From: an uncultured Eubacteriales bacterium
GTDB taxonomy: Bacteria; Bacillota; Clostridia; Oscillospirales; Acutalibacteraceae
DNA: 23,080 nucleotides
NCBI GenBank assembly: GCA_900321905.1
Contig: ONXZ01000007.1
Coordinates: 1-23,080, forward strand
Direction: 5' to 3'
A model generated the notes under the pieces. It was not told the origin of the DNA, made no database searches, and saw only the letters and a list, made by a program, of their open reading frames with translations. Shown one piece after another: positions 16,022-21,945 of the stretch (the stretch's first letter is position 1; each line of letters starts with the position of its first letter). The translations under genes were made by a program, and so were the position numbers.

Positions 16022-16977
16022 TGGGTATGACTAACGCTGTGTCCGAAGAAAAGTGGACAGAAATAAAAATCACCGTTGCAACAAACGATATTGAAACGGC
16101 GGGAAATATTGCAAATATGGTTGTGCCCTACGGCATATACATTGAGGATTACTCTGCTCTTGAAGCGGAAACTATGGAGATTGCTCATATTGATTTGATT
16201 GAAGAGAGCCTGCTGAAAAAGGACAGGACAAAGGGCATTATCCACGTTTATGTTAATCCGCACGAAAATCCGCTTGAAGCGACGTCTTTTATTAAAGACA
16301 GGCTCGATGGCGAGGGAATTGAGCATAGTATTGATGTCGGCGACTGTCTTACAGAGGACTGGCAGAACAACTGGAAACAGTACTATCACGCAATGCCGAT
16401 TGGCGAAAAGTTGCTGATACGTCCGCTGTGGGAAAACGATTTTGACGCAGGCGGCAGAAAGGTGCTGAACATTGAGCCTGGACTTGCTTTCGGCACGGGC
16501 TCGCACCCCACGACAAAACTCTGCCTTGAAACGCTTGAAGGTTACATAAACAGCAATTCTACTGTGCTTGACATCGGCTGCGGCAGCGGTATACTTTCAA
16601 TCGCTTCCCTTCTGCTCGGCGCTAAAAGCGCACTCGGTGTTGACATTGACGCGCTCGCAGTAAAAACCGCCGTGTCAAACGCAAGGGAAAACGGCTTTGA
16701 TGAGCCTGTTTTCACCGCTGTGCAGGGCAATCTGTCAGACAAGGTGAGCGGCAAGTTTAACGTTGTTGTGGCGAATATAGTTGCAGATGTGATTATGCAG
16801 TTCAACACACAGGTCGGCAATTTTCTTACCGATGACGGCGTATATATTACGGGCGGAATAATAGAAAACCGCGAGGACGAGGTGCTTGCCTCATTTGCAA
16901 AGAACAATTTTGAGGTAATCAGCCGCGCTGAAAATAACGGCTGGCTCGTGTTTGTGTTAAAAAAAGCCGTGTGCTGA
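16021..16977 (+). CDS. prmA: Ribosomal protein L11 methyltransferase
   Basis: A 318-residue SAM-dependent methyltransferase that modifies L11 of the large ribosomal subunit. It has an N-terminal substrate-recognition domain (~1-110), the PrmA signature E-P-G-L-A-F-G-T-G-S-H-P-T-T (~157-170), the SAM loop V-L-D-I-G-C-G-S-G (~186-194) and the N-I-V-A-D-V motif IV. The length is as expected. It overlaps yhaM by one base and has no separate promoter. Confidence 0.95.
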   Translation: MGMTNAVSEEKWTEIKITVATNDIETAGNIANMVVPYGIYIEDYSALEAETMEIAHIDLIEESLLKKDRTKGIIHVYVNPHENPLEATSFIKDRLDGEGIEHSIDVGDCLTEDWQNNWKQYYHAMPIGEKLLIRPLWENDFDAGGRKVLNIEPGLAFGTGSHPTTKLCLETLEGYINSNSTVLDIGCGSGILSIASLLLGAKSALGVDIDALAVKTAVSNARENGFDEPVFTAVQGNLSDKVSGKFNVVVANIVADVIMQFNTQVGNFLTDDGVYITGGIIENREDEVLASFAKNNFEVISRAENNGWLVFVLKKAVC

Positions 16978-16998
16978 CGCGTAGTTGCAGCACAGCAA

Positions 16999-17027
16999 TT
17001 GACCTTGTAATTGATTTATGGTAGTAT
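16999..17027 (+). promoter_or_regulatory. Promoter of the MBL-fold hydrolase gene
   Basis: TTGACC (16999-17004), a 17-base spacer, then TAGTAT (17022-17027) with an extended -10 TG at 17019-17020. Confidence 0.5.
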
Positions 17028-17047
17028 AAAAAAGGGAGATGACTTTT

Positions 17048-17893
17048 ATGTTAAAAATTACGTTTTTCGGTACAACAACATTGCTGTTTGACGACGGCAA
17101 GGACCAAATTTTTTTTGACGCTCACTTTACGCGTCCGTCGATAAAACAGTATCTCAGGGGCGAACTTGTTCGCACTGACACAGATATGTGCGACGATATC
17201 ATCAAAAAGCATAACATTGACAGACTCCGGGCGATTTTTGTTTCACACACCCATCACGACCACGTTATGGACGCACCGTACATGGCAAACAGATGCGGCG
17301 CAAAGATTTACGGCAGCGAGTCTGCAAAAAATGTCGCAATTGGCGGCAAGGTGAAAAAAACCAATATTGAGGTGTTTGAGGAAGGCAGTTGCTACACAAT
17401 CGGCGACTACAAGATTAAAATTTTAAAGGCGCTTCACTCAAAGCCGACAATCATTAACGACAACATTGGTCAGCCGATTGAAGAGCCGTTAGTTCAACCG
17501 ACTGCGCTGTGGAATTATCTTGAGGGCGGTTCGTACGATTTTGTTATGGAACACGGCGACAAAAAGATTTTGTTCCACCCGAGTTTCAACTACATAGAGG
17601 GCAAACTTGACGGAGTTCATGCTGATATCGCATTCCTCGGTGTTGCAGGCCTGGCTAAGGCTACACCTGAGGAGGAAAAAACCTACTTTGCAGAAACTGC
17701 TGAAAAGGTAGGCGCACACCTCATAATTCCGGTGCATTGGGACAACTTCTTTATTCCGCTTAATCATACGATTGAGGAAATGCCGGAGTATGTTGACAAG
17801 TCAAACGACGTTTTCTTTAAAACTTCAAAGTACTGCGCCGACAACGATATCAACTTCCTCATTCAGTATCCGCGCACCAGCATAGAACTTTAA
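17048..17893 (+). CDS. MBL-fold metallo-hydrolase
   Basis: A 281-residue cytosolic metallo-beta-lactamase-fold hydrolase. The zinc motif is S66-H-T-H-H-D-H72, giving H67, H69, D71 and H72, with later histidines (L-F-H-P and I-P-V-H-W-D) as further ligands. It resembles the UlaG/RomA-like group, whose substrates are varied, so none can be assigned. I chose the ATG at 17048 because GGGAG ends at 17038, giving a 9-base spacer; the in-frame ATG at 17039 directly abuts that site. A strong bidirectional terminator follows. Confidence 0.85.
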   Translation: MLKITFFGTTTLLFDDGKDQIFFDAHFTRPSIKQYLRGELVRTDTDMCDDIIKKHNIDRLRAIFVSHTHHDHVMDAPYMANRCGAKIYGSESAKNVAIGGKVKKTNIEVFEEGSCYTIGDYKIKILKALHSKPTIINDNIGQPIEEPLVQPTALWNYLEGGSYDFVMEHGDKKILFHPSFNYIEGKLDGVHADIAFLGVAGLAKATPEEEKTYFAETAEKVGAHLIIPVHWDNFFIPLNHTIEEMPEYVDKSNDVFFKTSKYCADNDINFLIQYPRTSIEL

Positions 17894-17906
17894 ATAAACT
17901 ATGACA

Positions 17907-17944
17907 AAAAGAACAGTGTATCCTAACGAATACACTGTTCTTTT
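17907..17944. terminator. Bidirectional terminator
   Basis: A 15-bp perfect stem: AAAAGAACAGTGTAT (17907-17921) pairs with ATACACTGTTCTTTT (17930-17944), with an 8-base loop. It serves the MBL gene and the convergent minus-strand remnant. Confidence 0.9.
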
Positions 17945-17956
17945 GTTATTGTAATC

Positions 17957-18177
17957 TTATTGACCTTGCGGTTTGTTAATTAGTTTTTGCAGTTTGCTGT
18001 CGAGCGTCATGCACAGCGGCAAACTGATTTCAAGCACAAAAATGTCTGCAAGCGAGTGAAAAAGCAACATAGTCATTTAAATAAATTGCGCATTGCTGTT
18101 TTTGAATATCTCTTGAAGAAGGTTTAATTCTCTTCGAGGTTCTTTGTTTGTTTTATTAATTTAGTTAAATCGTTCAT
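17957..18177 (-). pseudogene. Small frameshifted gene of unknown function
   Basis: On the minus strand an ATG at 18177 has an AGAGAGG ribosome-binding site and starts a frame (M-N-D-L-T-K-L-I) that stops after 17 codons at 18124. A second open frame, lacking its own start, runs through the same DNA from about 18160 to a TAA at 17957. It contains a hydrophobic block (F-H-S-L-A-D-I-F-V-L-E-I-S-L-P) and ends K-L-I-N-K-P-Q-G-Q. Adding one A to the four-A run at about 18151-18154 would join them into a ~72-residue protein. Codon use in the second frame resembles the host genes. It may be a decayed gene or a sequencing error. I do not recognise the product. Confidence 0.4.
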
Positions 18178-18205
18178 AATTAATACCTCTCTAATAATAA
18201 AATAA

Positions 18206-18230
18206 TCGGTTAAAGATAAACTTTAACCGA
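18206..18230. other. Perfect 10-bp hairpin
   Basis: TCGGTTAAAG (18206-18215) pairs with CTTTAACCGA (18221-18230) around a 5-base loop. On the minus strand an A+T-rich stretch follows and the small frameshifted gene starts 29 bases later, so it could be a leader hairpin of that gene. Confidence 0.5.
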
Positions 18231-18239
18231 CAAAATTTG

Positions 18240-18294
18240 TACTGCAGTTATACTGCAATTTTGCTGCAAATACTGCAGTTTTACTGCAATTTTG
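18240..18294. repeat. Two 24-bp direct repeats built from ACTGCA units
   Basis: Positions 18240-18263 and 18271-18294 are identical at 23 of 24 bases, separated by CTGCAAA. Each copy holds two ACTGCA units, giving four phased units within 55 bases plus a fifth partial CTGCA between them. This is the arrangement of iterons or of a cooperative repressor site. Confidence 0.65.
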
Positions 18295-18341
18295 AGTCTT
18301 TTGAAAGCATGTTGAACATACTTTGAAAATCAGGAGATTGT

Positions 18342-18408
18342 CCGCAAACCCTTTATTTGCAAGGATTTCGGGGTGATATAAAAGAAGACGGTGTACGAAT
18401 GTACACCG
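18342..18408. other. Imperfect inverted repeat plus short hairpin, possible attachment-site region
   Basis: CCGCAAACCCTT (18342-18353) is partly complementary to AAGGATTTCGGG (from 18361). Immediately after it, CGGTGTAC (18389-18396) pairs perfectly with GTACACCG (18401-18408) around GAAT. Such structures are common near ends of integrated elements, but no integrase or matching second copy is visible here. Confidence 0.3.
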
Positions 18409-18490
18409 CCAGGAATGGTCGAGGTGAACTGCGACCTATTAAACCCACATAGGAAATATAAACTCAGTAATATCAATATTCCTGCGAGAT

Positions 18491-18553
18491 AGGCTTTTGG
18501 GAGTAACTCGGTAGTATATTCATTACATATATTACCAATTCTCCTAAAAGCCT
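18491..18553. other. 63-nt two-segment hairpin (possible ncRNA or DNA structure)
   Basis: AGGCTTTTGGGAG (18491-18503) pairs with CTCCTAAAAGCCT (18541-18553) at 12 of 13 positions. Inside it, GGTAGTATAT (18510-18519) pairs with ATATATTACC (18527-18536) at 9 of 10. Only short unpaired stretches and a 7-base apical loop remain. A T-rich stretch (TTGTTTTAT) follows. The DNA is non-coding in all frames around it. Confidence 0.6.
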
Positions 18554-18562
18554 TGTTTTATA

Positions 18563-18601
18563 AGGGAAAAGTCGTTTGTAAAGTTACGAGGGAAAGGTCG
18601 T
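18563..18601. repeat. Pair of 13-bp direct repeats upstream of a weak promoter
   Basis: AGGGAAAAGTCGT (18563-18575) and AGGGAAAGGTCGT (18589-18601) match at 12 of 13 bases with 26-base periodicity. A consensus TATAAT lies at 18633-18638 with no good -35, which fits an activator-dependent promoter. Confidence 0.5.
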
Positions 18602-18679
18602 GAGTATCTGCTGAATGCGCACAAATATATTTTATAATGATTAGGACTATCTCAGAAAAAATCGGGGAAAGCGGGTATA

Positions 18680-18708
18680 TTGTTTTCCGCAGCGTAGCTA
18701 ATTATAAA
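18680..18708 (+). promoter_or_regulatory. Promoter upstream of the Mor-like gene
   Basis: TTGTTT (18680-18685), a 17-base spacer, then TATAAA (18703-18708). Transcripts starting near 18715 would meet the terminator at 18726-18764 almost at once. Confidence 0.5.
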
Positions 18709-18725
18709 TATATATTATTTTTTTG

Positions 18726-18764
18726 AAGACATTGAGATTTAGGCGCTCTCAATGTCTTATTTTT
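18726..18764 (+). terminator. Intrinsic terminator or attenuator before the Mor-like gene
   Basis: AAGACATTGAGA (18726-18737) pairs perfectly with TCTCAATGTCTT (18747-18758) over a 9-base loop and is followed by ATTTTTG. It sits between a promoter and the Mor-like gene 84 bases downstream. Confidence 0.75.
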
Positions 18765-18847
18765 GTCAAAATTTGGAAAAATACGTGGAAAAGTGCAGAT
18801 GAAAGTTCTACAACGGCGAATTATAATGAAAGGAGGATGAAAGGCTG

Positions 18848-19129
18848 GTGGTGGAAATCGACAAAAAAGACAAGAATAGCAGTACACTAAACGGCGTGTA
18901 TGAAACAATCAGTGACTTGATAGGGTTTGATAATGCCGTAAAGCTGTATGAAAACTTTCGAGGCTCTCAGGTCAACTTCCCGACCAGACTGTTTTCAAAA
19001 GATTTTGTCCTTCAGGAAGCGTTAAAGGTCTATGACGGAACCTCGGAATCAATCAATCTGATAGCTGTAAAATACGGCTACTCGGAAAGAACAATCAGAA
19101 AACTACTAAGAAATCACATTAATGAATAA
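18848..19129 (+). CDS. Mor-type transcription activator family protein
   Basis: A 93-residue protein. Residues ~20-45 (I-S-D-L-I-G-F-D-N-A-V-K-L-Y-E-N-F-R-G and then V-N-F-P) match the N-terminal dimerisation region of the Mor/C activators of phage Mu-like elements. Residues ~66-90 form a helix-turn-helix (S-I-N-L-I-A-V-K-Y-G-Y-S-E-R-T-I-R-K-L-L). It probably switches on the genes of this module by binding just upstream of a weak promoter. The start is a GTG at 18848, 11 bases after AGGAGG; a second GTG at 18851 is possible. It is followed after 11 bases by the next gene. Confidence 0.75.
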   Translation: MVEIDKKDKNSSTLNGVYETISDLIGFDNAVKLYENFRGSQVNFPTRLFSKDFVLQEALKVYDGTSESINLIAVKYGYSERTIRKLLRNHINE

Positions 19130-19140
19130 GGGAGAGAACT

Positions 19141-19545
19141 ATGAATTATAAAGCAATAATAGTTGCTAACGAAAAGCAATTTGAAAATGCAATAAGCCGA
19201 GGAAGCAAAGTCATTATAATTGATAATTCACAGGGTTTATTCGACATCGTATATAGTAAAATCAAAGACTTAAATAAAAACAATATGGTCAAAAAATCTT
19301 CAAAAGGTGCTGCTATATTTGGAGGAGTTACTCTAGTAGCAAGTATTATTAATCCCGCTCTTGCAATTGGTGAAATGATACTACTTGGTGCAACGACAGC
19401 TGGGATGGGTGCTATGTCAAAAGTGTATAGTAAAAAAGGAATAAAAAACTATTCTTTGCTAACCCTTGATGAACAAAAAAAGGAAGTTGTCCTCATACAT
19501 AAAGATTACAATAAGAAAAAAGACACATATCATAGATTTTCTTAG
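19141..19545 (+). CDS. Hypothetical membrane protein with a glycine-rich hydrophobic hairpin
   Basis: I do not recognise this 134-residue protein. An N-terminal soluble alpha/beta segment (~1-50) is followed by Lys residues and one long hydrophobic stretch or hairpin (~55-92). That stretch is rich in Gly and Ala (G-A-A-I-F-G-G, then L-L-G-A-T-T-A-G-M-G-A-M). A charged C-terminus with K-K-E-V-V-L-I-H-K follows. The Gly-x-x-x-Gly spacing is typical of membrane-packing or pore-forming helices, so a membrane effector, immunity protein or membrane anchor is possible. A GGGAGAG site precedes the ATG. It is very A+T-rich compared with its neighbours, which suggests separate acquisition. Confidence 0.7.
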   Translation: MNYKAIIVANEKQFENAISRGSKVIIIDNSQGLFDIVYSKIKDLNKNNMVKKSSKGAAIFGGVTLVASIINPALAIGEMILLGATTAGMGAMSKVYSKKGIKNYSLLTLDEQKKEVVLIHKDYNKKKDTYHRFS

Positions 19546-19586
19546 TTAAACACCATTGTTATATCACATTGAAAGGAGGACAAGCC

Positions 19587-19721
19587 ATGGGATTGTTCGG
19601 CGATTTGCTGGGTAGTCTTGCAGATGATGTGAAATCAGTTGCACAAGCAAACAAGAGCTTGAAAGACACCGATAAAGAACTTGATGAATTAAATAAGATG
19701 ATGGATGACGATGACGAATAA
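19587..19721 (+). CDS. 44-residue acidic small protein
   Basis: The frame M-G-L-F-G-D-L-L-G-S-L-A-D-D-V ... ends M-M-D-D-D-D-E with TAA. A perfect AAAGGAGG lies 7 bases before the ATG, and a strong terminator follows the stop, which supports a real gene. The first 12 residues are amphipathic with glycines and the rest is a charged helix ending in an acidic tail. Function is unknown. Confidence 0.65.
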   Translation: MGLFGDLLGSLADDVKSVAQANKSLKDTDKELDELNKMMDDDDE

Positions 19722-19735
19722 CGAAACCATCAGCG

Positions 19736-19768
19736 AGTGCCTGTCGTGAAAACGATGGGTGCTTTTTT
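19736..19768 (+). terminator. Intrinsic terminator with a GAAA tetraloop
   Basis: A 12-bp stem (19736-19747 with 19752-19763, four G-U pairs) is capped by the GNRA loop GAAA at 19748-19751 and followed by a run of T to 19768. It closes the Mor-like gene set. Confidence 0.85.
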
Positions 19769-19812
19769 GTTTTGCAAAGCAATGTCAAGGAACATAGAAA
19801 GGAGCATAGAAA

Positions 19813-19884
19813 ATGGATAAAATCGCATTTTTAGCAGGGTTTGTGATTGTAACAACCACGGTTCTTATACTTGAAAAACTATGA
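19813..19884 (+). CDS. 23-residue single-helix hydrophobic peptide
   Basis: M-D-K-I-A-F-L-A-G-F-V-I-V-T-T-T-V-L-I-L-E-K-L is almost entirely one membrane helix. AAAGGAG lies 9 bases before the ATG. It follows the terminator at 19736-19768, so it needs its own promoter, which I do not see clearly. It could be a toxin-like or regulatory membrane peptide. Confidence 0.5.
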   Translation: MDKIAFLAGFVIVTTTVLILEKL

Positions 19885-19896
19885 GAATAGGCAAAC

Positions 19897-19950
19897 AAAA
19901 ACCGCGTTTCTTTTAATGGAAAAAATCAAAAAGCCAATAATTAAAGGAGG
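19897..19950 (+). repeat. Leader repeat, copy 1
   Basis: A 54-base sequence ending in AAAGGAGG, closely similar to 20154-20206. Both contain CTTTT, GGAAAAA, ATCAAAAA, GC(C/T)AATAAT and end in the ribosome-binding site. Here the internal hairpin is weaker than in copy 2. Confidence 0.65.
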
Positions 19951-19959
19951 ATAACTATT

Positions 19960-20100
19960 ATGGTATTCGGATTAACAGCTTTAACGGCGGTAACAGCCGA
20001 GGTGTTTTTCGACTGCTTTTTAACGGGTGCGGTAACAGGATTAACGCTCGTCACGACTGGCAGTAAAGTTAAGAAATACTATAAAGCGAACAAGAAGTAA
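19960..20100 (+). CDS. 46-residue small membrane protein
   Basis: M-V-F-G-L-T-A-L-T-A-V-T-A-E-V-F-F-D-C-F starts a protein with two short hydrophobic stretches (~4-18 and ~20-34) and a basic tail (K-K-Y-Y-K-A-N-K-K). AAAGGAGG precedes the ATG by 9 bases within the first leader repeat. Such small cationic hydrophobic proteins can be membrane regulators, holin-like or toxic; nothing here decides between these. Confidence 0.6.
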   Translation: MVFGLTALTAVTAEVFFDCFLTGAVTGLTLVTTGSKVKKYYKANKK

Positions 20101-20109
20101 AAAATACAA

Positions 20110-20136
20110 TATAATAGGTAGAATTACCTTATTATA
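20110..20136. other. A+T-rich hairpin
   Basis: TATAATAGGTA (20110-20120) pairs with TACCTTATTATA (20125-20136) around GAAT with one bulged base. It lies just after the 46-residue gene and may end its transcript, though the following T-run is broken. Confidence 0.45.
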
Positions 20137-20153
20137 TATATTATTGAACGGAT

Positions 20154-20206
20154 AAAGCCCGTTGCTTTTCAACGGAAAAATCAAAAAAGCTAATAATAAG
20201 AGGAGG
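20154..20206 (+). repeat. Leader repeat, copy 2
   Basis: The 53-base partner of 19897-19950. It includes a perfect hairpin CCGTTG (20159-20164) with CAACGG (20170-20175), then AAAAATCAAAAAAGC and the AGGAGG ribosome-binding site of the DUF6809 gene. Confidence 0.65.
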
Positions 20207-20212
20207 AATTAT

Positions 20213-20476
20213 ATGACTATTCTGGAAGAACTTTACTACGGAAATCTAAACCCAACCGACATAGTAACTATGCCGAGCAAAGAAACAGACCATATGCTTG
20301 TACTCGTTGATAAACAGAAAAGGCGACTTGAAGAAGCTATTGATGATGAGGAACAGCGCAACGCTTTAAATCGGTATATTGCTTCTTCTAATGAGCTATC
20401 TGTGCTTACCGAGTGTGAGGCATTTATAAAAGGTTTCAGCATAGCGACAAAGATACTTGCGGAAGCGATGAGGTAG
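20213..20476 (+). CDS. DUF6809 family small protein
   Basis: An 87-residue helical protein. The N-terminus I-L-E-E-L-Y-Y-G-N and the later L-T-E-C-E-A-F-I-K-G-F ... A-T-K-I-L match, from memory, DUF6809, a family of small Firmicutes proteins common in mobile elements; function unknown. I chose the ATG at 20213 because it lies 6 bases after AGGAGG in the leader repeat; an in-frame ATG at 20162 would translate that leader. The next gene begins 5 bases after the stop, so the two are coupled. Confidence 0.8.
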   Translation: MTILEELYYGNLNPTDIVTMPSKETDHMLVLVDKQKRRLEEAIDDEEQRNALNRYIASSNELSVLTECEAFIKGFSIATKILAEAMR

Positions 20477-20481
20477 GAGCG

Positions 20482-20901
20482 ATGAAAAGGATTAATAAGC
20501 TAAGCGACTTACTTGCGCTAAAAGGAATAAACCCGTACATATGCGGATATCTTTTAAACTTAATAAACTTCTTCTGTAAACAGTATGACTGCTACGATAT
20601 TTCAGAATTCGGAGCGTTTATTGTTTTAGAGTCAGAGGAAGATACAAACAATCATAGCGCAATGGGATTATCACAGCCATTGAGCAAAACAACATTTGAA
20701 TATGTAGACCTAATAACAATGGAAACGAATGACGAGAGCATTACATTTGTGAATGCTCTCGTTCTTTTAAGTAACGACTTCGGAGTTAACATCTTCGCTG
20801 AATATGATTTACTCTCGGATGAAATCAAAGCGAAAATGCTTGAAGAATACACGGAAGAAAGGATAAAGATAGATGTTTCAAAATCAGAAATATGTAACTA
20901 G
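20482..20901 (+). CDS. Hypothetical protein of the element operon
   Basis: A 139-residue soluble acidic protein that I do not recognise. The N-terminal part (M-K-R-I-N-K-L-S-D-L-L-A-L-K-G-I-N) is helical, the middle is a mixed region with D-C-Y-D-I-S-E-F-G-A and the C-terminus is charged. AGGTAGGAG overlaps the end of DUF6809. Its own 3' end overlaps the DUF960 start by 29 bases, in a different frame, showing an operon with tight coupling. Confidence 0.7.
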   Translation: MKRINKLSDLLALKGINPYICGYLLNLINFFCKQYDCYDISEFGAFIVLESEEDTNNHSAMGLSQPLSKTTFEYVDLITMETNDESITFVNALVLLSNDFGVNIFAEYDLLSDEIKAKMLEEYTEERIKIDVSKSEICN

Positions 20902-21175
20902 AGGAATAGACGAGAGGCTGGAGCCAATCTTACAGTTATTCCTTTGGGACGCAGTAACACAAGCGGGTAAGAAAGTGAAACTAGACTACCTGCAAGTTTT
21001 TCAATTATCGCCTGCGGTTAAAGACGGGATAACAATGCAGCAGGTAATTCACACTCAGGAACAACCGCCGTACAAAAACGAATTATTCATAATCTGCGGC
21101 GAGCCAATCACGGCAAAGATATTCTGCATTGATGACGGCGACCACTCAACAATGCTCTTTGCGGAAGAATACTAG
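20873..21175 (+). CDS. DUF960 family protein
   Basis: A 100-residue protein. I recognise DUF960 from Y-V-T-R-G-I near the start, L-Q-L-F-L-W at ~21-26, L-D-Y-L-Q-V-F and the C-terminal I-D-D-G-D-H-S-T-M-L-F-A-E-E-Y. Members occur in Firmicutes genomes and mobile elements without an established function. An AAGGA site lies inside the upstream gene, with which it overlaps by 29 bases. Confidence 0.85.
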   Translation: MFQNQKYVTRGIDERLEPILQLFLWDAVTQAGKKVKLDYLQVFQLSPAVKDGITMQQVIHTQEQPPYKNELFIICGEPITAKIFCIDDGDHSTMLFAEEY

Positions 21176-21187
21176 GAGGGATATATT

Positions 21188-21715
21188 ATGTCAACAACCG
21201 AAAAAGCAACAATCAAATGTGAAGCGGTATTTTCTGATGACAGTCAGCACCGCTACTCAATGACAAAGATATGGGATAAGTCACTCCCCGTAGCAAATGT
21301 AATCACGATAGCACCGTCCGAAGATTACAATGTTACAAGCGACCTTACAACAAGCCTGATAACAAACAATGTCAGTATGCTCGGCTTCGGCGGTTTCACT
21401 CTCACTAACCTTATTTCAAAAGTAGGAGCTAACATTAAGAAGGTTAAGGGAACGAAAAACCTATGGGATTCGGAAACTGACCGTATCATAATTGAATCGG
21501 CACAGAAAGCTGACAAGATAATTCTTGCTTGGGGCAAGTTTACGGAAACGAGAAAGAAATTCGCCGAGCGAGAGGAAACTGTTATGACACTCTTACAGCC
21601 GTTCGAGGATAAAACATATCAGATTACAGACAGAAACGAGCGAGATTTTCTTCATCCGCTGACTCCCGCAATCCGTCAGGGCTGGGTACTGAAAGCGCAA
21701 AAATCGCCCAAATAG
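21188..21715 (+). CDS. DUF1643 domain-containing protein
   Basis: A 175-residue protein. The block D-D-S-Q-H-R-Y-S-M-T-K-I-W-D, the A-P-S-E-D-Y-N-V-T-S-D-L-T-T segment, I-I-L-A-W-G-K and the final H-P-L-T-P are hallmarks of DUF1643, a family carried by many phages and mobile elements. Its activity is unknown to me. AGGAGGG precedes the ATG, 12 bases after the DUF960 stop. It is the last gene before a terminator. Confidence 0.87.
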   Translation: MSTTEKATIKCEAVFSDDSQHRYSMTKIWDKSLPVANVITIAPSEDYNVTSDLTTSLITNNVSMLGFGGFTLTNLISKVGANIKKVKGTKNLWDSETDRIIIESAQKADKIILAWGKFTETRKKFAEREETVMTLLQPFEDKTYQITDRNERDFLHPLTPAIRQGWVLKAQKSPK

Positions 21716-21724
21716 CCGAATCTA

Positions 21725-21741
21725 TTGTGCAAGTTGCACAA
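21725..21741. promoter_or_regulatory. 17-bp perfect palindrome (candidate operator)
   Basis: TTGTGCAA (21725-21732), a central G, then TTGCACAA (21734-21741), directly after the DUF1643 stop. The compact symmetry is that of a repressor dimer site. No promoter is evident next to it. Confidence 0.45.
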
Positions 21742-21749
21742 AAGTTTTC

Positions 21750-21796
21750 CACATTGCCGAATCTGAGTAAAAAAATTTTTTCAATGTGATTTTTTT
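21750..21796 (+). terminator. Intrinsic terminator after the DUF6809-DUF1643 operon
   Basis: CACATTG (21750-21756) pairs with CAATGTG (21782-21788), an inner A-run/T-run extends the stem, and seven T follow at 21790-21796. Confidence 0.8.
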
Positions 21797-21910
21797 GTCG
21801 GAAGGCTTTCGGCTCCTAGCCACCTGGGCACCTCCTTGGACTGCTCAATTTTTTCTTTGATTTTTGCAGGGAATTTCCAATTCGGCTATGTCAAATTGTA
21901 GCGCTAAGCA

Positions 21911-21939
21911 TTGCCTTTTTCAGCGGATTTTCTTATAAT
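21911..21939 (+). promoter_or_regulatory. Promoter of the structured RNA
   Basis: TTGCCT (21911-21916), an exact 17-base spacer, then a consensus TATAAT (21934-21939). The start would be near 21946, the first base of a hairpin. Confidence 0.75.
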
Positions 21940-21945
21940 TAGTAT

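Noticed and set aside
18240..18294. CRISPR array
   Set aside because: Only two copies with a 7-base gap; no spacers of CRISPR length and no cas genes.
18799..18827. ATGAAA-N17-TATAAT as the promoter of the Mor-like gene
   Set aside because: Transcription would begin inside the AGGAGG ribosome-binding site at 18831-18836, so it could not supply a normal leader.
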